From Pedosphaera sp. (GTDB lineage Bacteria; Verrucomicrobiota; Verrucomicrobiia; Limisphaerales; DSYF01), in assembly GCA_017853715.1 (NCBI GenBank), contig JAFMIZ010000018.1, forward strand, positions 1 to 35,284: a stretch of 35,284 nucleotides of DNA, given 5' to 3'. Under the pieces are notes generated by a model. The model worked only from the letters and a program-made list of their open reading frames with translations, made no database searches and was not told the DNA's origin. Numbering within the stretch: position 1 is the stretch's first letter; each line of letters starts with the position of its first letter. The position numbers and the translations under genes were made by a program. Below, in pieces: positions 26,140-33,690 of the stretch.

Positions 26140-26970
26140 ATGCCAAAAAGCCTCGTTCAGAGGATCGTTGATGCCCCGTGGTTCCAGCGGGGCATCATCG
26201 CCTTCATCGTGCTTGCCGGCACGCTGGCCGGGCTGGAAACCAGCCCGGCTATCGTCGCCCAGCACGATGATTGGTTGCGGCGGCTGGACGCCTTGGTTCT
26301 CGCGGTGTTCGGCGTGGAAATCCTGCTCAAACTGACGGCGCACGCTCCGAGGCCGTGGAACTATTTCCGCGATGGCTGGAACGTGTTCGACTTTGTCATC
26401 GTGGCGGTGTGCCTGCTGCCGCTGGATTCGCAGTTCCTCGCCGTGATACGGGTGGCGCGCGCGTTGCGCCTGTTGCGGCTCGTCAGCGCGCTGCCCAAGC
26501 TGCAACTGCTCGTCGGCGCACTGTTGAAAAGTTTGTCCGCGATGGGCTACGTCAGCCTGCTGCTGGCCATGTTGTTTTACATCTACGCGGTGGCGGGTGT
26601 GCACCTGTTCGGCAAGGGCAGCCCGGAATTCTTCGGCGACCTGCCCACCGCATTGCTGACATTGTTCCGGGTGGTGACGCTCGACAACTGGGGAGACATG
26701 TTCGTGGCCCAGTTGGCTCATGCGCCGGGCCTCAAGGTGACGTTCTACTTCGTCACGTTCATCGTGTTCGGCACCATGATCACCCTGAATCTGTTCATCG
26801 GCATCATCATGAACAGCATGTCGGAGATGCATGAGGAAATTGCCGCGCGTGAAGCGGCGACGCACGCTCCCGATGGAACGCTCATCGAGGCGGTGCGCGA
26901 ACTGGAAACAGAACTGGACGAAATCAAGCAACGTGCCGCACGCTTGCGGCGGCGCATCGAATCCGAATGA
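26140..26970 (+). CDS. Voltage-gated cation channel (bacterial Nav/Cav-like)
   Basis: The product is a 276-residue, six-segment channel subunit. The voltage sensor has four arginines every third residue (Arg104, 107, 110, 113 in VIRVARALRLLRLV). The pore filter is TLDNWGDM at 180-187. NaChBac and NavAb have TLESW, so here Asp replaces the key Glu and a further Asp occupies the position (186) that is Asp in the engineered calcium-selective CavAb (TLDDWSD). Calcium or mixed permeability is therefore plausible. The C-terminal tail EAVRELETELDEIKQRAARL is a likely tetramerising coiled coil. A ribosome site (GGAGG) is 11 bp before the ATG. Its stop overlaps the next gene start by 4 bp (ATGA), showing translational coupling. 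Confidence 0.93.
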   Translation: MPKSLVQRIVDAPWFQRGIIAFIVLAGTLAGLETSPAIVAQHDDWLRRLDALVLAVFGVEILLKLTAHAPRPWNYFRDGWNVFDFVIVAVCLLPLDSQFLAVIRVARALRLLRLVSALPKLQLLVGALLKSLSAMGYVSLLLAMLFYIYAVAGVHLFGKGSPEFFGDLPTALLTLFRVVTLDNWGDMFVAQLAHAPGLKVTFYFVTFIVFGTMITLNLFIGIIMNSMSEMHEEIAAREAATHAPDGTLIEAVRELETELDEIKQRAARLRRRIESE

Positions 26971-27617
26971 ATACCCCCGCAACCACCCAACAAGAGCCAG
27001 ACTCGCACCGTTTATCCGACCAATTGCGGGCGCTGGAGTCGCGCTTTCACGGGCAGCCCATGCGGCTGGGGCAGGTGTTTGAAGTCACGAAGGGCCGGGG
27101 CTTCTACCTGCTGATGATCCTGTGCTGCCTGCCGTTTCTGACGCCGATTCCGACGTTGATGTTGTCCACAGCATTCGGGCTGGTGATATTTCTTACGGCA
27201 CTGCGGCTCGCGCTCGGCCAAAAACCCTGGCTGCCCCAACGCGTGATGGAGAAACAACTCCCCGCCGGATTCATTTCGCGCCTGTTGCGCGCAGCCGCCC
27301 GCTTGTTGAGCTGGCTGGAGGCGATGCTGCGTCCGCGTCTGGCTTTCATGCACTACAGCTCGGGCATGGACCGTTTGGGCGCGGGGCTCATCGCCTTCGC
27401 AGCCCTCATGCTGATGCTCCCGTTGCCGGTGCCTTTCAGCAACTTCTTCCCGGCAGCGGCCATCTTGCTGCTCGCGGCGGGAGCGCTGGCGCGGGACGGC
27501 GCCTGCTCGCTGGTTGGCTGGTTGATGTGCGGTTTGTCGCTGAGCTTTCTGGGCGTGCTGGCATTCGGCGGTGTGACTGCCTTCGAACATTTGGGCAAAT
27601 TCGTCCGAGGCGACTGA
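26967..27617 (+). CDS. ExoD family membrane protein
   Basis: The product has 216 residues and matches the ExoD family (exopolysaccharide synthesis ExoD): an N-terminal soluble segment, then FYLLMILCCLPFLTPIPTLM, a basic loop with KPWLPQRVMEKQLP, and three further hydrophobic segments. In rhizobia ExoD affects exopolysaccharide production and alkali tolerance, which fits an operon of pH and ion genes. The ATG overlaps the stop of the channel gene by 4 bp. Whether it has the exopolysaccharide role here is unknown. Confidence 0.85.
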   Translation: MNTPATTQQEPDSHRLSDQLRALESRFHGQPMRLGQVFEVTKGRGFYLLMILCCLPFLTPIPTLMLSTAFGLVIFLTALRLALGQKPWLPQRVMEKQLPAGFISRLLRAAARLLSWLEAMLRPRLAFMHYSSGMDRLGAGLIAFAALMLMLPLPVPFSNFFPAAAILLLAAGALARDGACSLVGWLMCGLSLSFLGVLAFGGVTAFEHLGKFVRGD

Positions 27618-27635
27618 CCGTCAGCCTATGAAATC

Positions 27636-28955
27636 ATGTCCGTCATATTTACCGAACTCATCATCATTTGCCTGCTGTTCACCGCCAACGGCCTGTTTGC
27701 CATGGCCGAACTGGCCGTCGTGTCGGCGCGGCGCGTTCGGCTGAAACACTTGGCTGCCAGCGGCAGCCGCTCGGCTGCCATTGCGATGCAACTGGCGGAA
27801 GACCCCAACCGCTTCCTGCCCGCCGTGCAAACCGGCATCACGCTCGTGGGCCTGTTGGCGGGCGCGTTCGGCGGCATCACCATCGCGGAACAAATCGCCG
27901 CCGCGTTGCAAAAATTCCCGACGGCGGCCCCTTATGCGGAGGCCATCGGCGTGGGTTGCGTCGTGGTTGGGCTGACCTTCATCTCGCTGGTCATCGGCGA
28001 ACTCGTGCCCAAACGGCTGGCGTTGGCGCATCCCGAACGCATCGCCTGCTTAGTTGCACGGCCCGTGGACTGGTTGAGCCGGGTGACACGTCCGCTCATC
28101 CGATTGCTCGGCTGGGCGACGAATGCGGTATTGTGGTTGTTGCGCGTCCGGGAACGTCCCGCTCAGGCCGTCACCAACGAAGAGGTGAAATTAATGATGC
28201 AGGAAGGCGTTGAGGCGGGAGTCTTTGATCACGCCGAACCAAGCATGGTGGAATCCGTGCTAGCCTTCGATTCGCGGCCGGTGAGGGACATCGCCACGCC
28301 TCGCGAGAAACTCGTATTTCTGAACCAGCACGATTCGCATGAGGACGTCTGGCACAAGATCGTCGTATCAGGCCATTCCAATTTTCCGGTGTGCGAGGGA
28401 ACACGCGACCGCATTGCAGGCATCGTGTCCGTGAAGGCCGCTTACGCGAACCTCGCCGCGGGACTGCCAGTGCATTTGCCCGATCTGATGACGCGTCCGC
28501 TGGTGGTGCCGGAGACCCTGTCCGTGAGCGCATTGCTGGCGCAGTTCCGCGAGACGGGCAAGCACCTGGCCGTGCTCGAGAATGAAACCCGGCACCACAC
28601 CGGCCTGGTGACGCTGGTGGACGTGCTGGAAGCCATCGTGGGCGAGATTCCCTCACGCGAAGAACGCCTCAAACCGGAAGCGGTGCGGCGGGGAGACGGC
28701 AGTTATCTGGTGGATGGCGGGTTTCCCCTGGCGCAACTGGCCGCGTTGACGGGGCAAAGGGATTTTGCCGAAATGAACGAGCCGCTAGCCGCGTTTGTGG
28801 CCCGCGATCTGGGAGCGGGACTCCGCGAGGGGGCCACCCTGCCGTGGGGCACCTGGCGGGCCGAGGTCATTGACATGGACGGCAGGCGCGTGGACAAGGT
28901 ATTGTTGACGCCCGCGCGGACCGAGGGGTCGGCGGCGGATACAAACCAGTCGTGA
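27636..28955 (+). CDS. CNNM/CorC-type transporter (hemolysin family, DUF21-CBS-CorC_HlyC)
   Basis: The product has 439 residues and a full three-part layout. The DUF21/CNNM membrane domain (about 1-195) starts VIFTELIIICLLFTANGLFAMAELAVVSARR and ends near LVIGELVPKRLAL. A CBS pair (about 210-340) has a motif VTNEEVKLMMQEGVEAGVF before it, typical of this family. The CorC_HlyC transporter-associated domain (about 350-430) includes GDGSYLVDGGFPLAQLAALTG. Homologues transport or sense Mg2+ and Na+. Its GTG-start neighbour overlaps its stop by 4 bp. Confidence 0.94.
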   Translation: MSVIFTELIIICLLFTANGLFAMAELAVVSARRVRLKHLAASGSRSAAIAMQLAEDPNRFLPAVQTGITLVGLLAGAFGGITIAEQIAAALQKFPTAAPYAEAIGVGCVVVGLTFISLVIGELVPKRLALAHPERIACLVARPVDWLSRVTRPLIRLLGWATNAVLWLLRVRERPAQAVTNEEVKLMMQEGVEAGVFDHAEPSMVESVLAFDSRPVRDIATPREKLVFLNQHDSHEDVWHKIVVSGHSNFPVCEGTRDRIAGIVSVKAAYANLAAGLPVHLPDLMTRPLVVPETLSVSALLAQFRETGKHLAVLENETRHHTGLVTLVDVLEAIVGEIPSREERLKPEAVRRGDGSYLVDGGFPLAQLAALTGQRDFAEMNEPLAAFVARDLGAGLREGATLPWGTWRAEVIDMDGRRVDKVLLTPARTEGSAADTNQS

Positions 28956-29248
28956 AGAAATTCGTCATCGCAGTCACCGGCGGAACCGTCGTGCTGGTGG
29001 GCATCGCCATGATCATTCTGCCCGGACCGGCGTTCATCGTCATCCCGGCGGGATTAGCCCTCTTGGCGACTGAATTTCTCTGGGCGCGTCGCGCACTGTG
29101 CAAGTGCCAGAACATCGCCGTGGAAACCAAACGCCGAGCCAAGCATTGGTGGCCCTTTGGCCGCAACGCTGAGAACGTCGAGCCCCAAGCGGACGCCAAA
29201 TCAGAATCACCGTCACCCCAACCTCCATGTCACCAGGAAAAGCATTAA
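28952..29248 (+). CDS. PGPGW-type small transmembrane protein
   Basis: The product has 98 residues. Two hydrophobic segments flank ILPGPAFIVIPAGLALLATEFLWARR, the PGPGW family motif with Ala-Phe in place of Gly-Trp. A basic C-terminal tail (KRRAKHWWPFGRN) should face the cytoplasm. The GTG start at 28952 overlaps the CNNM gene stop (GTGA), and its own 3' end overlaps purK by 22 bp, so all three are read from one message. Function is unknown. Confidence 0.85.
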   Translation: MKKFVIAVTGGTVVLVGIAMIILPGPAFIVIPAGLALLATEFLWARRALCKCQNIAVETKRRAKHWWPFGRNAENVEPQADAKSESPSPQPPCHQEKH

Positions 29249-30402
29249 ACACCTCCAAGCCGCGCCTCGGTATCGTCGGCGGCGGCCAGCTCGCCCGCAT
29301 GACGGCGCTGAGTGCCGCGCCGTTGGATTGCGAAGTTGTCGCGCTCGAACGCAGCGCGGATTGCCCCGCTGCCAACGTTACGGCGGAATGTGTCACGGGT
29401 GATTGGAATAGCCTCGGGCCTTTGCGTGAACTTGCCGCCCGCGTGGATGTCGTCACGCTGGAGAATGAATTCGTGGACGCGGGTTTGCTCGCGCAGTTGG
29501 AACAGGACGGCAAGCTCGTGTTGCCCAGTTCCAAAACTCTCGCGCTGGTGCAGGACAAGTTCATCCAGAAGCAAACCCTCGCCAATGCCGGTCTGCCCGT
29601 GCCCGCCATGCGCGCGGTGGCCACCCGCGCGGAACTGGAAGCCGCCACGCGCGACCTCGGTTTGCCGCTGGTGCTCAAGACGCGCCGCAACGGCTACGAC
29701 GGCAAAGGCAATTATACCGTTCGCCATGCCAGGGATATTGCTGAAGCGTGGAAACTACTCGGTGGCGACAAGGGCAACTTACTATTCGTGGAGGCCTTTT
29801 GTCCGTTCGAGCGCGAGCTGGCCATCATCATCACGCGCGGGCGGGACGGCTCGTCGGTCGCCTACCCTGTAGTGGAAACGGTTCAACGCAATCACATCTG
29901 CCACATCGTTCGCGCCCCTGCCCCTGCCCCCACCGCCATCACCGAGCGCGCTGCCTCGCTCGCGCAGCGCGCCGTTGCCGCCGTGGAAGCCGTCGGCAGC
30001 TTTGGCGTGGAAATGTTCTTGGCCGGGAACGGTGATATTTTCATCAACGAACTCGCCCCACGCGTTCACAACTCCGGCCATTACACCATCGAAGCCTGCG
30101 AGTGTTCGCAGTTTGAAAACCACGTGCGCGCCGTGCTCGGCTGGCCGCTGGGTTCGACCCGCATGCTTACACCCGCCGCCGTCATGGTAAACCTGCTCGG
30201 CCACGCCGCCGGAGCGGGAAATCCAGAGGGACTTCAACGCGCGCTGGCCATTGCCGGGGCGCATGTCCATGCTTACGGCAAGGCGCAGAGCGTCGCTGGG
30301 CGAAAAATGGGGCACGTCACGGTGCTGGGGAACAGCGTCGCAGAAGCAGAAGCCGCCGCGTTGCAATGCGCCGGAGAAATTCGTTTCGGCAATCCATCAT
30401 GA
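29227..30402 (+). CDS. purK: 5-(carboxyamino)imidazole ribonucleotide synthase
   Basis: The product has 391 residues and is an ATP-grasp enzyme that makes N5-CAIR from AIR, bicarbonate and ATP. The N-terminal [11 protein letters not shown] loop, [14 protein letters not shown] (glycine-rich ATP loop) and [19 protein letters not shown] (metal-binding and signature) are all intact. It consumes bicarbonate, which is notable beside the bicarbonate-related genes. It overlaps the upstream PGPGW gene by 22 bp and purE by 4 bp (ATGA). Confidence 0.97.
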   Translation: MSPGKALNTSKPRLGIVGGGQLARMTALSAAPLDCEVVALERSADCPAANVTAECVTGDWNSLGPLRELAARVDVVTLENEFVDAGLLAQLEQDGKLVLPSSKTLALVQDKFIQKQTLANAGLPVPAMRAVATRAELEAATRDLGLPLVLKTRRNGYDGKGNYTVRHARDIAEAWKLLGGDKGNLLFVEAFCPFERELAIIITRGRDGSSVAYPVVETVQRNHICHIVRAPAPAPTAITERAASLAQRAVAAVEAVGSFGVEMFLAGNGDIFINELAPRVHNSGHYTIEACECSQFENHVRAVLGWPLGSTRMLTPAAVMVNLLGHAAGAGNPEGLQRALAIAGAHVHAYGKAQSVAGRKMGHVTVLGNSVAEAEAAALQCAGEIRFGNPS

Positions 30403-30902
30403 AAAAGACCGTTAAACCTCTCGTTGGAATCATCATGGGCAGCGACTCCGACTGGCCCACCTTGAAGGCCGCCGCCGAGGCGTGCGCTGAATTCGGCGTC
30501 GCGTATGAAGCACGCGTCGTCTCCGCGCATCGTACGCCCGACGACATGGCGAATTACGCCAAGACTGCCGCCTCGCGCGGACTTCGCGTCATCATCGCTG
30601 GTGCTGGGGGCGCAGCGCATTTGCCTGGCATGGTTGCGAGCCAGACGCCGTTGCCCGTCATCGGCGTTCCCGTGGAAAGCAAGGCGCTCAAAGGAATGGA
30701 TTCATTACTTTCAATCGTGCAAATGCCCGGCGGCGTGCCAGTGGCCACGGTCGCCATCGGCGGTGGACGCAACGCTGGTTTGCTCGCCGTGCAAATCCTC
30801 GGCACAAGCAACGAAGCATTGCGCCGCAAGATGGCGACGTTCAAACAGCGCCTCGCCCGCGAATCCCGCGCGAAGAACAAGAATTTGCAGACGGGCAAAT
30901 GA
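30399..30902 (+). CDS. purE: N5-CAIR mutase (phosphoribosylaminoimidazole carboxylase catalytic subunit)
   Basis: The product has 167 residues and converts N5-CAIR to CAIR, the step after PurK. Class I PurE motifs are IIMGSDSDW (11-19), SAHRTPDDM with catalytic His44 (E. coli His45), and [11 protein letters not shown]. The ATG at 30399 overlaps the purK stop (ATGA), and an upstream start at 30366 would run inside purK. No other purine genes are adjacent. This is the last gene of the long operon; no clear T-rich terminator follows. Confidence 0.97.
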   Translation: MKKTVKPLVGIIMGSDSDWPTLKAAAEACAEFGVAYEARVVSAHRTPDDMANYAKTAASRGLRVIIAGAGGAAHLPGMVASQTPLPVIGVPVESKALKGMDSLLSIVQMPGGVPVATVAIGGGRNAGLLAVQILGTSNEALRRKMATFKQRLARESRAKNKNLQTGK

Positions 30903-30920
30903 TGGATTTGCCCGCACCGA

Positions 30921-30968
30921 CCCTTCTCCCGGCCTTCGGCCACCCCTCTACCCATCGGATGGGGATAC
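30921..30968. repeat. Intergenic repeat fragment with short palindromes
   Basis: The 234-bp gap between purE and sbtA (30903-31136) opens with CCCTTCTCCC, then GGCC-TTC-GGCC (30931-30941) and a perfect palindrome CCCATC-G-GATGGG (30951-30963). The wording resembles the REP-like fragment at 22541-22584. No T-run follows it, so it is not a convincing terminator for purE. The rest of the gap holds the operator-like site at 31028. Confidence 0.35.
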
Positions 30969-31014
30969 AACTGTTGGGCATTGGTCATAGGGGTAGTGTC
31001 CTAAAAGTTCTGCC

Positions 31015-31043
31015 TTGATATCTGCCATATCGTTCGGAATAAC
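31015..31043 (+). promoter_or_regulatory. Candidate promoter overlapping the operator-like palindrome
   Basis: TTGATA (31015-31020) and AATAAC (31038-31043) are spaced by 17 bp. The -10 part is a weak match and lies inside the palindrome centred at 31040. If real, a protein bound to the palindrome would cover the -10 box, which suggests repression, or activation from another promoter downstream. Confidence 0.25.
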
Positions 31044-31052
31044 CGAACGATA
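31028..31052. promoter_or_regulatory. Putative operator C, perfect palindrome before sbtA
   Basis: TATCGTTCGG (31028-31037) and CCGAACGATA (31043-31052) form a perfect 10-bp inverted repeat around AATAA. Its centre, TTCGG-AATAA-CCGAA, closely resembles operator A (TTAGG-ATTAA-CCTAA) and B (TTCGG-ATTAA-CCTAA). It lies 85 bp before the sbtA start. The shared 5-bp A+T centre and GG/CC flanks suggest one regulator acts at all three, most simply the NhaR-like LysR protein. Confidence 0.6.
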
Positions 31053-31136
31053 GCATGGTAACAATCTAGTTTGCAAAACCCAGTATTTCGCCATGCTGCC
31101 CGCGCCTGCGCCCACTGCGCCGGCTAATCAAGAACC

Positions 31137-32117
31137 ATGGAAATGCTCGATGCCATCCAGGCCAACCTGCTCTCGCCCGCCGTGCTGTTCTTCGCACTGG
31201 GCATCATCGCCGCGCTCTCGAAAAGCGACCTCAAGTTTCCTGAACCACTCTACGCCGGGCTGACCATCTACCTGCTGGTCGCCATCGGCTTCAAGGGCGG
31301 CGTGGCGATTTCCGATGCCGGGCTGGCCAAAGTGTGGTTGCCCTCGCTGGCCGCCATGGCATTGGGCGCAATCATTCCGTTGTGGACGTATCCCGTGCTG
31401 CGCGGCGTGGGGCGATTGGGAGCAGTGGATGCGGCGGCAATCGCAGCTCACTATGGCTCGGTGAGCGCAGTGACATTCATCGCCGCAACGAATTATCTCA
31501 AATCCATCAATCAACCCTATGAACATTACGCCACGGCGTTCCTCGCGGTGATGGAGTCACCGGCGATTCTCGTGGGTGTCGTGCTCGGCAAACTGGCGTC
31601 CGACCGCGCTGGCGGTGCGACGGGTGCGTCGCTCAAGACCGCCATGCACGAGGCGCTCTTTGGCCGCAGCATCTTCCTGCTGGTGGGCGCACTGATTGTA
31701 GGCACTTTATGCGGCCAACCGGGCATGCAGAAAGTTGAACCGTTCTTTGTGACGCCGTTCCAAGGTGTGCTGGCGCTGTTCCTCCTCGAAATGGGCATCG
31801 TCGCTGGACGACGGCTGGGCGACTTGAAGAAAGTCGGGCCATTCCTTCTGGGATTCGGCATCGTCGTGCCGCTGGCCAACGGGGCGCTGGGCGTTTGGCT
31901 GGGCAAACTGACGGGTCTCGAGCTCGGCGGGGCGACGTTGATGGGTGTGCTGTCTGCCAGCGCGAGTTACATCGCCGCGCCCGCCGCCATCCGCATGTCG
32001 CTGCCCGAGGCGAACCCGACGTTGTATTTGACGTCGTCCCTTGCCATCACGTTTCCTTTCAACATCACGTTGGGCATCCCGATTTATCTGGAGATCGCCC
32101 GCAAACTTTACGCCTGA
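31137..32117 (+). CDS. sbtA: SbtA-like sodium-dependent bicarbonate transporter
   Basis: The product has 326 residues and about ten membrane segments. It fits the SBT superfamily of Na+/HCO3- symporters known from cyanobacterial carbon-concentrating systems: SPAVLFFALGIIAALSKSDLKFPEPLYAGL at the start, HYGSVSAVTFIAA and VMESPAILVGVVLG in the first half, and LEMGIVAGRRLG, LMGVLSASASYIAAPAAIRM, SLAITFPFNITLGIPIY in the second. It sits 3 bp upstream of an SbtB-like P-II gene, the same pairing as in cyanobacteria. Ion and substrate are inferred from the family. ATG 31137 or 31143 could both start. Confidence 0.92.
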   Translation: MEMLDAIQANLLSPAVLFFALGIIAALSKSDLKFPEPLYAGLTIYLLVAIGFKGGVAISDAGLAKVWLPSLAAMALGAIIPLWTYPVLRGVGRLGAVDAAAIAAHYGSVSAVTFIAATNYLKSINQPYEHYATAFLAVMESPAILVGVVLGKLASDRAGGATGASLKTAMHEALFGRSIFLLVGALIVGTLCGQPGMQKVEPFFVTPFQGVLALFLLEMGIVAGRRLGDLKKVGPFLLGFGIVVPLANGALGVWLGKLTGLELGGATLMGVLSASASYIAAPAAIRMSLPEANPTLYLTSSLAITFPFNITLGIPIYLEIARKLYA

Positions 32118-32119
32118 AC

Positions 32120-32422
32120 ATGAACACGCACCCCATGAAGCTGGTCACCATCGTCTGCGAAGCTTACGCGAAAGACGCGGTGAAGAAACTCCTGCGCGAA
32201 ACCGGCGCGCACGGCTACACGCTGTTTGAAGTCGAAGGCGACGGCTCACGTGGCGAGCGCCCGGCCGACATCCGAGAGTTCGCGAACATCCAAGTGGAGG
32301 TGATTCTACAGCCGGACGCCGCCCAAAAACTGCTGGAGCGCCTTCACGCCGAACTGTTTCCCCGCTATGGCATGATCGCCTTTGAATCCGACGTGCGCGT
32401 GCTGCGGCCCGGAAAGTTTTGA
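32120..32422 (+). CDS. sbtB: SbtB-like P-II family regulator
   Basis: The product has 100 residues with the ferredoxin-like P-II fold: KLVTIVCEAYAKDAVKKLLRE, GAHGYTLFEVEGDGSRGERPAD (T-loop region with G-x-GSRG as in SbtB), and IQVEVILQPDAAQKLLERL. Cyanobacterial SbtB binds SbtA and adenine nucleotides and controls bicarbonate uptake. The C-terminal CGPxGC R-loop found in some SbtB proteins is absent here, as the protein ends in LRPGKF. The ATG starts 3 bp after the sbtA stop, so the two are translationally linked. The exact ligand cannot be read from sequence. Confidence 0.85.
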   Translation: MNTHPMKLVTIVCEAYAKDAVKKLLRETGAHGYTLFEVEGDGSRGERPADIREFANIQVEVILQPDAAQKLLERLHAELFPRYGMIAFESDVRVLRPGKF

Positions 32423-32471
32423 GGCTAATGCCCCGCTTGTTCACCCCGCCGGCTTCGGCTAATTTGGACCC

Positions 32472-33671
32472 GTGATTTACGACGCGGCACTCGACAGTTT
32501 ATTGCAGAGGGTTTGGGACGGCGGACGCATCAACCTGGATGAAGTCCGGCGACTTGCGGCGTTACCGTTGGAGGAGTTGGGTGCGCTGGCGGACCGTCGC
32601 CGCGAACTGCATCGTCGCGCGGCGCATGGCGGCAAAGGCGAGGGCATCATCACTTACATCGTAGACCGTAACGTCAACTACACGAACATCTGCAACGTGT
32701 ATTGCAAGTTCTGCGCGTTCTACCGGACCGAGAAAGACGCCGACTCCTACGTCATCACCACGGCGGAGATGGATCAGAAAATCGAGGAGACCATTGCGCT
32801 CGGCGGCACGCAGATTCTGCTGCAGGGCGGACACCATCCCAAGCTGACCAAACAGTGGTATCTGGACCTGCTCTCGCACATCAGAGCGAAGTTCCCCGGC
32901 TTCAACGTGCATGGCTTCAGCCCGAGCGAATTTGTGGCGTTCTCGGAATTCTTCAACGAACCCGTCGAGCAAATCCTGCGCGACTTCACGGCCGCAGGCT
33001 TAGGCAGCGTGCCCGGCGGAGGCGGCGAAATCCTCGTGGACCGCGTGCGCAAGCGCATCGCCCCACTCAAGGCGGATTCCAATCAATGGATGGGTGTGAT
33101 GGACACGGCGCACCAACTGGGCCTTGCCAGCTCCGCCACGATGATGTTCGGGCACGTGGAAACCTTCGATGACCGCCTGGAGCATCTGGAGTTTGTGCGC
33201 AACCAGCAGGACAAGTCTTTGGAGCGAGTGCGGAATGCGGAGCGCGGAGCGCGGAACTGGGGCGCAACCCCCATTGAACACGCAGCGGCTTACGCAAGCG
33301 CGCTTGAAGCTGGAGAGCTTAAGGGCGGCGCGTTCACTGCCTTCATTTGCTGGACGTTTCAACCGGAGAATGCCGTGTTGAAAGCGCCCACGGTAGGCTC
33401 CCACGAATATCTGAAGACGCAGGCGCTGTCTCGCATCTATCTCGACAACTTCCCCAGCGTGCAAAGCTCGTGGGTGACGCAGGGTCTGGACATTGGGCAG
33501 GTGGCGCTGAAATACGGCGCCAACGACCTCGGCTCAATCATGATCGAGGAAAACGTCGTAAGCAGCGCAGGCACCACTTTCCGCATGACGGTGCCTGACA
33601 TGCAACGCCTCATCCGAGACCTCGGCTATGAGCCGCGCCAGCGCGACAACTGGTATCGGCTGGTGAACTGA
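32472..33671 (+). CDS. mqnC: Cyclic dehypoxanthinyl futalosine synthase (radical SAM)
   Basis: The product has 399 residues and is a radical SAM enzyme of the futalosine pathway to menaquinone. The SAM cluster cysteines are Cys74, Cys78 and Cys81 (NICNVYCKFCAFYR). ILLQGGHHPKL, VHGFSPSEF and the C-terminal GTTFRMTVPDMQRLIRDLGYEPRQRD are MqnC-like. Between residues about 242 and 278, where family members go from a short helix (VRNQQD) straight to GGFTAFIPWTFQP, this protein carries about 37 extra residues, including ERVRNAERGARNWG. This insertion is encoded partly by a 7-bp tandem repeat. The GTG start at 32472 is used. The gene is 49 bp after the sbtB-like gene, but a functional link is not evident. 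Other mqn genes are not in the window. Confidence 0.9.
   Translation: MIYDAALDSLLQRVWDGGRINLDEVRRLAALPLEELGALADRRRELHRRAAHGGKGEGIITYIVDRNVNYTNICNVYCKFCAFYRTEKDADSYVITTAEMDQKIEETIALGGTQILLQGGHHPKLTKQWYLDLLSHIRAKFPGFNVHGFSPSEFVAFSEFFNEPVEQILRDFTAAGLGSVPGGGGEILVDRVRKRIAPLKADSNQWMGVMDTAHQLGLASSATMMFGHVETFDDRLEHLEFVRNQQDKSLERVRNAERGARNWGATPIEHAAAYASALEAGELKGGAFTAFICWTFQPENAVLKAPTVGSHEYLKTQALSRIYLDNFPSVQSSWVTQGLDIGQVALKYGANDLGSIMIEENVVSSAGTTFRMTVPDMQRLIRDLGYEPRQRDNWYRLVN
33227..33254 (+). repeat. 7-bp tandem repeat inside mqnC
   Basis: Four successive 7-mers AGTGCGG, AATGCGG, AGCGCGG, AGCGCGG run from 33227 to 33254 within the mqnC coding sequence. They encode the VRNAERGA part of the insertion. 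Similar (A)gtgcgga runs occur, from memory, as dispersed intergenic repeats in verrucomicrobial genomes. Their length in multiples of 7 means the frame was kept only because the total insertion is divisible by three. Confidence 0.6.
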
Positions 33672-33690
33672 AGTGGTTTTGCGCGGCAAA

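Noticed and set aside
26029-26982. 317-codon open frame on the minus strand opposite the channel gene
   Set aside because: The channel on the plus strand has all its motifs. The minus frame is His/Gln-rich with no recognisable domain.
31255-31320. A CRISPR or phage region anywhere in the window
   Set aside because: No regularly spaced repeats, integrase, transposase or phage structural genes were seen at any position; the coordinates given are only nominal for this whole-window statement.
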